DNA from: Achromobacter sp.
Lineage (GTDB): Bacteria > Pseudomonadota > Gammaproteobacteria > Burkholderiales > Burkholderiaceae_B
Reading direction: 5' to 3'
DNA length: 9,909 nucleotides
NCBI GenBank assembly: GCA_003454835.1
Contig: DMTA01000327.1
Location: forward strand, 1 to 9,909
Below the pieces are notes generated by a model. The model saw only the letters and a program-made list of their open reading frames with translations. It made no database searches and was not told the origin of the DNA. Position numbers and translations under genes: made by a program. How positions within the stretch are numbered: the stretch's first letter is position 1; the number at the start of each line of letters is the position of its first letter. Positions 6,287 through 9,909 of the stretch are shown here, piece by piece.

Positions 6287-7045
6287 ATGCAACTGACTCA
6301 AAACACCCTCTTCATCACCGGCGGCACTTCCGGCATCGGCCGCGCGCTGGCCGTCGCTTTTCACGACCTGGGCAACAAGGTCATCATCGCCGGCCGCCGT
6401 CAGGCGCTGCTGGACGAGATCGCCTCGGCGCATCCGGGCATCGAAGGCATCCAGCTCGACATCTCGGACGCTCAGGACATCGACCGCGTCGCCAAGACCC
6501 TGATCGCCAAGTATCCGTCGCTGAACGTGCTGATCAACAACGCGGGCATCATGCCGTTCGATGACCCGTCGTCCCAGGTTGACGACGCGGTGTCGCAGCG
6601 GATCCTGGAAACGAACCTGCTGGGGCCGATCCGCCTTACGTCCGCCCTCATCCAGCATCTGAAGGCGCAACCGCGCGCGACGATCATCCACAACACGTCG
6701 ATGCTCGCTTATGTCCCGATCGCCACCAATGCGGTGTACTCGGCATCCAAGGCGGCGCTGCATTCGTACGCGCTGTCGCAGCGGTTCATGCTGCGCGACA
6801 CCAACGTCACGGTGCAGGAGATCGCACCGCCGTGGGTCGACACGGACCTCATCAAGAAGAGCGGCGATCCGCGCGCCATGCCGCTGGAAGCGTTCATCGC
6901 CGAGACGATGCAGAAGCTGGCGACCGACGTGCCGGAGGTGCTGGTCGACGCCATCCGCGATCTGCGCGACAACCCCGGCTCCAACGAGCATGCGTTCGTG
7001 AATGCGTTCAATCAAAGCCTGGTGGACAACCCCATTCCGGTCTGA
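6287..7045 (+). CDS. Short-chain dehydrogenase/reductase, DltE-like
   Basis: A 252-residue cytosolic NAD(P)-dependent oxidoreductase of the classical SDR fold. Visible motifs are the Rossmann TGGTSGIG at 11-18, the adenine-pocket Asp in LDIS (Asp58), NNAG at 84-87, Asn110, catalytic Ser138, and YSASK with Tyr151 and Lys155, so the Asn-Ser-Tyr-Lys tetrad is complete. The Arg pair after the second strand (GRR, 36-38) is compatible with NADPH use, which is inferred. The ATG at 6287 has CGAGG about 8 nt upstream. The sequence resembles the COG3967/DltE-like SDR group; the substrate is unknown. It is divergent from the GlxA-type regulator and lies alone on this strand, so it is probably that regulator's main target. 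It converges with the DUF1345 gene, 31 nt apart, with no clear terminator between them. Confidence 0.93.
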   Translation: MQLTQNTLFITGGTSGIGRALAVAFHDLGNKVIIAGRRQALLDEIASAHPGIEGIQLDISDAQDIDRVAKTLIAKYPSLNVLINNAGIMPFDDPSSQVDDAVSQRILETNLLGPIRLTSALIQHLKAQPRATIIHNTSMLAYVPIATNAVYSASKAALHSYALSQRFMLRDTNVTVQEIAPPWVDTDLIKKSGDPRAMPLEAFIAETMQKLATDVPEVLVDAIRDLRDNPGSNEHAFVNAFNQSLVDNPIPV

Positions 7046-7076
7046 AGCCTTGCGGGCCAAGCCGCGGGATTTCCCC

Positions 7077-7880
7077 CTACGCCCGCCCCGCCGCCACGTT
7101 CACGCTGATCGCGATGATGAACACGTTGAAGAAGAACGCGATGACGCCATGCGTCATCGCCATCCGCCGCAGCCGACGGTTGACGATCTGCACGTCCGAC
7201 ACCTGGAACGTCATGCCCAGCACCAGCGAGAAATACGCGAAATCCCAATAGTCGGGGTCGTCCGTGCCCGGAAAGTCCAGGCCCTTATGCATGGCGTTCA
7301 GATGACCGTAGTAACCGTGCGCATAATGCAGCGCGAAGATCATGTTCATGTAAAGCCACGACAGCACGATGGTCGCGGCGGCGGCCAGCGTGTCCACCAG
7401 GGCGCCGACGCTGCTTTGCGCATGCAGTTCGACCCACAGCGCAACCAGGACCATGCAGGACAGCGCGACGCTGCTCCACAGGACGCCGGTGCGGCCCACG
7501 TCGTGCTGACGCGCGTGCAGGCGCATGGCGGCGGCGCTGGTGCGGCCGAACACGCGCACGGTCAGGATCAGGAAGACCAGCGCCCCGGCGTCAAAGCCGA
7601 GCAGGAGGGCGAGGCTGGGCGACAGGCCGGCGGCGTATAACCCGCCCGCGACGACGAGCAGCAGGCCTGCGCACAACATCAGCCGGCGATGGGCATCGAA
7701 GAACGGCAGCGGCTCGGCATTCGACGCCGCGCCGGCGCCGGCATCGCGGGGCGTGTCTTGCTTGGCGCGGTCATCCCGGGCGCTGCGGCCCCGGGCGCTT
7801 TCATCTGAAGCGCTTTCATCTGAAGCGTTTTCGTCTGAAGCGCTTTCATCTGAAGCGTTTTCGTCTTTGAGCGGCGGCAT
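7077..7880 (-). CDS. DUF1345 membrane protein with repetitive acidic N-terminus
   Basis: A 267-residue inner-membrane protein of unknown function. The C-terminal half matches the DUF1345 pattern as I know it: HYAHGYYG at 185-192, [16 protein letters not shown] at 203-218, [10 protein letters not shown] at 222-231, and a final segment around [17 protein letters not shown]. About five transmembrane segments are seen (roughly 68-85, 88-108, 134-152, 158-182, 243-263). Residues 5-29 are five pentapeptides of the form (S/K)DE(S/N)A, followed by a charged stretch to about residue 48. I chose the ATG at 7880 because AGGAG lies 7 nt upstream; an in-frame start at 7937 has no such site. It lies 69 nt downstream of the chr genes on the same strand and might be cotranscribed with them. 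The role is not known. Confidence 0.9.
   Translation of the reverse strand: MPPLKDENASDESASDENASDESASDESARGRSARDDRAKQDTPRDAGAGAASNAEPLPFFDAHRRLMLCAGLLLVVAGGLYAAGLSPSLALLLGFDAGALVFLILTVRVFGRTSAAAMRLHARQHDVGRTGVLWSSVALSCMVLVALWVELHAQSSVGALVDTLAAAATIVLSWLYMNMIFALHYAHGYYGHLNAMHKGLDFPGTDDPDYWDFAYFSLVLGMTFQVSDVQIVNRRLRRMAMTHGVIAFFFNVFIIAISVNVAAGRA
7795..7869. repeat. 15-bp tandem repeat encoding acidic pentapeptides
   Basis: Four full units of GCGCTTTCATCTGAA or its variant GCGTTTTCGTCTGAA (7795-7809, 7810-7824, 7825-7839, 7840-7854) are followed by a fifth, diverged unit to about 7869. The period of 15 keeps the frame of the minus-strand DUF1345 gene and encodes [10 protein letters not shown] units. 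The variants differ in phase with the Ser/Asn change, suggesting expansion by slippage or unequal exchange. Confidence 0.93.
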
Positions 7881-7949
7881 GGCGGGCTCCTGTCCGCAGT
7901 GCGCGCCCGGGGTGAGTATCGCGCGCTGGGCTCGCACAAGTCCCCTACG

Positions 7950-8474
7950 CTAACTGATCCCCAGCAAACCGGCCAGCGCGCCCGCAAACAGCAGCCACAG
8001 CGGATGAATCCGCGTGACGCTGCCCAGGATCGCCACGATGGCGGCGATGGCGCCCAGCAGCCAGGTGTGCACGGACGCTTCAGTGATCAGCGACGCGCTG
8101 GCGGCCACCAGCCCCACGGTCATCGGGAAAATGCCGGCCTGGATGACGCCGCGCCACGGGCGGTCCTTGAATTTTTCCCACAGGCCCAACGCGATGATGG
8201 TGATGATCGACGACGGGCCGAATTTGGCGATGGTCGTGGCAAGCACGCCCGGCAGGCCCGCGACGTGCCACCCCACCAGCGTGACGACCATCAGATTGGG
8301 CCCCGGCGCGGCCTGGCCCAGCGCGAAGAGCGCGGAAAAGTCGGCGGCGGTCATCCAGCCGTGCACCTCCACCACCTGGCGCTGCATCTCGGGCAGGATG
8401 GTGTTGCCGCCGCCGAAAGCCAGCACGGACAGCTGGGTAAAGATCAGGACGAGCGCGATCAGTGTGTGAATCAT
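7950..8474 (-). CDS. chrA: Chromate transporter, CHR family half-size subunit (second)
   Basis: A 174-residue inner-membrane protein corresponding to one CHR domain. The family start motif is LAFGGGNTILPEM at 18-30, followed by APGPN at 56-60 and a set of hydrophobic segments to the C-terminus. CHR proteins export chromate; half-size (short-chain) members occur as adjacent pairs of related subunits, which is known for the family. Its ATG overlaps the stop of the upstream half in ATGA (8471-8474), indicating translational coupling and equal expression. The pair as a whole corresponds in size to one long-chain ChrA. Chromate is the family substrate; sulfate or other oxyanions are possible in this genome. 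Confidence 0.9.
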   Translation of the reverse strand: MIHTLIALVLIFTQLSVLAFGGGNTILPEMQRQVVEVHGWMTAADFSALFALGQAAPGPNLMVVTLVGWHVAGLPGVLATTIAKFGPSSIITIIALGLWEKFKDRPWRGVIQAGIFPMTVGLVAASASLITEASVHTWLLGAIAAIVAILGSVTRIHPLWLLFAGALAGLLGIS

Positions 8475-9046
8475 CGACGTTGCCTCCAGACCATCAGGAT
8501 GCTGAGCGGCGTCAAAACCGCCATGGTGGGCAGCAGCGGAATGCGCAGCACGGCAATCGCAATGAAACAGGCGGTGGCGACCACGCCCGCCAGCCAGTCG
8601 CGGCGCTTGATGACCGGCAGGCCGATCTTCACCGCCATCGAGATCAGCAACCCCGCCGCGGCGGCGGCCAGGCCGGCGAACAGGTGCTGGACGTCGGGAT
8701 CGTTCTGGAAGCGGTCATAGACCATGCCCAGCATGATGACGATGATGGACGGCGCCAGGATCAGGCCCATCAGCGCGGCAAAGGCGCCGCGCGGACCGCG
8801 GAATTTCATGCCCAGGGCGACGGACAGGTTGATGATGTTGCCGCCCGGCAGGAACTGGCACAGGCCCAGCAGTTCGGTGAATTCGGCGCCGGTCAGCCAG
8901 CGGTGCTTTTCGACGACCATGCGCCGGGCCAGGGGTAACGCGCCGCCGAACGCGGTCAGGCCCAGCACGAGGAATCCGTAGAACAACTGGCCGCAAGTGG
9001 GGGGAGGCCGTACGCCGGCCTCGTCAAGGGGAAGTGCTGCGCTCAT
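8471..9046 (-). CDS. chrA: Chromate transporter, CHR family half-size subunit (first)
   Basis: A 191-residue inner-membrane protein with one CHR domain. It has a short soluble N-terminus, GLTAFGGALPLARRM at 29-43, FLPGGN at 65-70 and a series of hydrophobic helices with a long alanine-rich stretch near 125-135. It is the first gene of the chr pair and ends in the ATGA overlap with the second. The two halves share only the general CHR pattern, as expected for subunits that lie in opposite orientations in the membrane (known for short-chain CHR pairs; inferred here). The ATG at 9046 has only a weak Shine-Dalgarno. The gene is divergent from a LysR-type regulator across 139 bp, rather than linked to a ChrB-type regulator. 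Confidence 0.9.
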   Translation of the reverse strand: MSAALPLDEAGVRPPPTCGQLFYGFLVLGLTAFGGALPLARRMVVEKHRWLTGAEFTELLGLCQFLPGGNIINLSVALGMKFRGPRGAFAALMGLILAPSIIVIMLGMVYDRFQNDPDVQHLFAGLAAAAAGLLISMAVKIGLPVIKRRDWLAGVVATACFIAIAVLRIPLLPTMAVLTPLSILMVWRQRR

Positions 9047-9136
9047 CTTTGTTGTGGCCGGCGCAAGGCCAGCGATGGGAGCTGGCGGGGAGATCGCGCC
9101 AGAGGTGGATAACGAACTTGCAGCGTACGCTTCGCC

Positions 9137-9167
9137 TTGAATAATGTCTAATATATGACAAGCTCAA
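9137..9167. promoter_or_regulatory. Nested dyad between chr genes and LysR regulator, candidate operator
   Basis: TGTC (9145-9148) and GACA (9157-9160) flank an AT-only 8-bp core (9149-9156), and an outer TTGA (9137-9140) and TCAA (9164-9167) are nearly symmetric about the same centre. The element sits in the only AT-rich patch of the 139-bp divergent region and contains TAATAT/TATATT, which can serve as a -10 on either strand. A LysR-type regulator binding a dyad in the shared promoter of itself and its target is the usual arrangement; binding here is inferred. Confidence 0.45.
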
Positions 9168-9185
9168 AACTCATATCGAACACAT

Positions 9186-9909
9186 ATGGCAAGCGTAGAT
9201 CTGCGGCTTCTGCGGTATTTCCTGGCGGTGGCCGAGGAATCCCACCTGACCAAGGCCGCGGCCCGGCTGGGCATTCGACAGCCCCCACTCAGCCAGCAGA
9301 TCCGGGTGCTGGAAGCCGAGTTGGGCGTGACCCTGTTCCACCGCCTGCCGCGCGGCATGGAACTCACGGAAAGCGGCCGCGCATTGCTGGATGACGCGCG
9401 CAACATCATCGCGATGGTGGATCAGGCCGTGGACGGCGTGCGGCGCGTGTCGCAGGGCGAGGCGGGCCGCTTGACGGTGGGGTTCACGGGGTCGGCCGCA
9501 TTTCATCCGTTCGTGCCGTCGGTCATCCGGCGCTTCCGCGAAAGCGCGCCGCACGTGCATCTGGTGCTGGAAGAAAGCAGCACCGGCGAGCTGCGCGAGG
9601 CCGTGGCCGAGGGGCGCATCGATGTCGCCTTCATCCGCGGCGCGCACGCGGACCCCGGCGTGCAGATGGAAACCGTGCTCGAAGAAGCGATGCTGGCGGC
9701 CTTTCCGGCCGACCATCCCGCCGTCAAGGGCCGCACGCGCAAGCGCATCGCGCTGTCGGAGCTGGCGGACGAATCGCTGATCCTGTACCGGCGTCACAGC
9801 GGCCCGGGTCTGTACGACGCGATCATTGCTGCCTGCAGCGCCGAAGGCTTCAGCCCGCGCGTCACGCAGGAAGCGCCGCGCATGCTGTCCACGCTGAGTT
9901 TTGTTGCCG
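9186..9909 (+). CDS. LysR-type transcriptional regulator, 3'-truncated by window edge
   Basis: A frame of 241 codons open to the right edge. The N-terminus is a LysR winged HTH: LRLLRYFLAVAEESHLTKAA at 6-25, then AARLGIRQPPLSQQIRVLE around 25-43 and LFHRLPRGMELTESGRALL at about 50-68. A linker helix follows (about 69-91), then the start of the periplasmic-binding-type effector domain (GRLTVGFTGSAAFH at about 94-107; DVAFIRG at about 145-151). About 60 residues of a usual 300-residue LysR protein are missing. The ATG at 9186 is the only in-frame start after a stop at 9156-9158 and has no clear Shine-Dalgarno, so the leader may be very short. It is divergent from the chr pair and probably controls it. 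The effector is unknown. Confidence 0.92.
   Translation, partial: MASVDLRLLRYFLAVAEESHLTKAAARLGIRQPPLSQQIRVLEAELGVTLFHRLPRGMELTESGRALLDDARNIIAMVDQAVDGVRRVSQGEAGRLTVGFTGSAAFHPFVPSVIRRFRESAPHVHLVLEESSTGELREAVAEGRIDVAFIRGAHADPGVQMETVLEEAMLAAFPADHPAVKGRTRKRIALSELADESLILYRRHSGPGLYDAIIAACSAEGFSPRVTQEAPRMLSTLSFVA

Noticed and set aside
6263..7060. Minus-strand open frame opposite the SDR gene
   Set aside because: The SDR has all catalytic motifs in frame; the antisense frame is a by-product of its codon usage.
7046..7076. Short CTTG/CAAG stem between the convergent SDR and DUF1345 genes as a terminator
   Set aside because: It has a stem of only 4 bp and no T-run on either strand.
7881..7937. Upstream start for the DUF1345 protein adding 19 residues
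   Set aside because: The ATG at 7880 has AGGAG at ideal spacing; the upstream start has none and the added residues look untranslated.

Overview
The window is GC-rich and densely coding. Its gene families (FpvA/FoxA-type TonB siderophore receptor, GlxA-type AraC regulator, split CHR chromate transporter, LysR regulators) suggest a betaproteobacterial chromosome, most likely Alcaligenaceae of the Achromobacter/Bordetella type. This is inferred from protein style and composition, not from a marker gene. The first 17 bases match the 3' end of the Illumina TruSeq read-2 adapter exactly, so the left edge is probably a contig end with untrimmed adapter rather than genomic DNA.

Layout. (1) 20-2248, plus strand: the 3' part of a TonB-dependent siderophore receptor, with its N-terminus lost at the contig end. 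(2) 2249-2386: a GC-rich inverted repeat and a 20-bp tandem array made of repeated copies of the last codons of the next gene. (3) 2369-4867, minus strand: a two-gene unit of an MFS transporter followed 15 nt later by an ArsB-family oxyanion permease. (4) 4868-5081: a leader/intergenic segment with a candidate promoter and an 8-bp inverted repeat. (5) 5082-6020, minus strand: a GlxA-type regulator (DJ-1/PfpI plus AraC HTH), divergent from (6) 6287-7045, plus strand: a classical short-chain dehydrogenase. The relatively AT-rich 266-bp gap between them holds several palindromes and a three-copy GACATT motif. (7) 7077-7880, minus strand: a DUF1345 membrane protein with a repetitive acidic N-terminus. 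(8) 7950-9046, minus strand: two overlapping half-size CHR-family chromate transporter genes. (9) 9186-9909, plus strand: a LysR-type regulator divergent from the chr genes and cut by the right edge.

How the genes work together. Two divergent regulator/target pairs stand out: GlxA-type regulator/SDR, and LysR-type regulator/chrA pair. Each has dyad elements in its intergenic region that are plausible operators. The ArsB-like permease, MFS transporter and ChrA pair suggest a neighbourhood of inorganic oxyanion and small-molecule export, but no arsR, arsC or chrB is visible. I see no phage, IS, CRISPR or RNA genes and no clearly new multi-gene system. The most unusual items are the stop-codon-bearing tandem array at the arsB 3' end and the architecture of the two divergent promoter regions.
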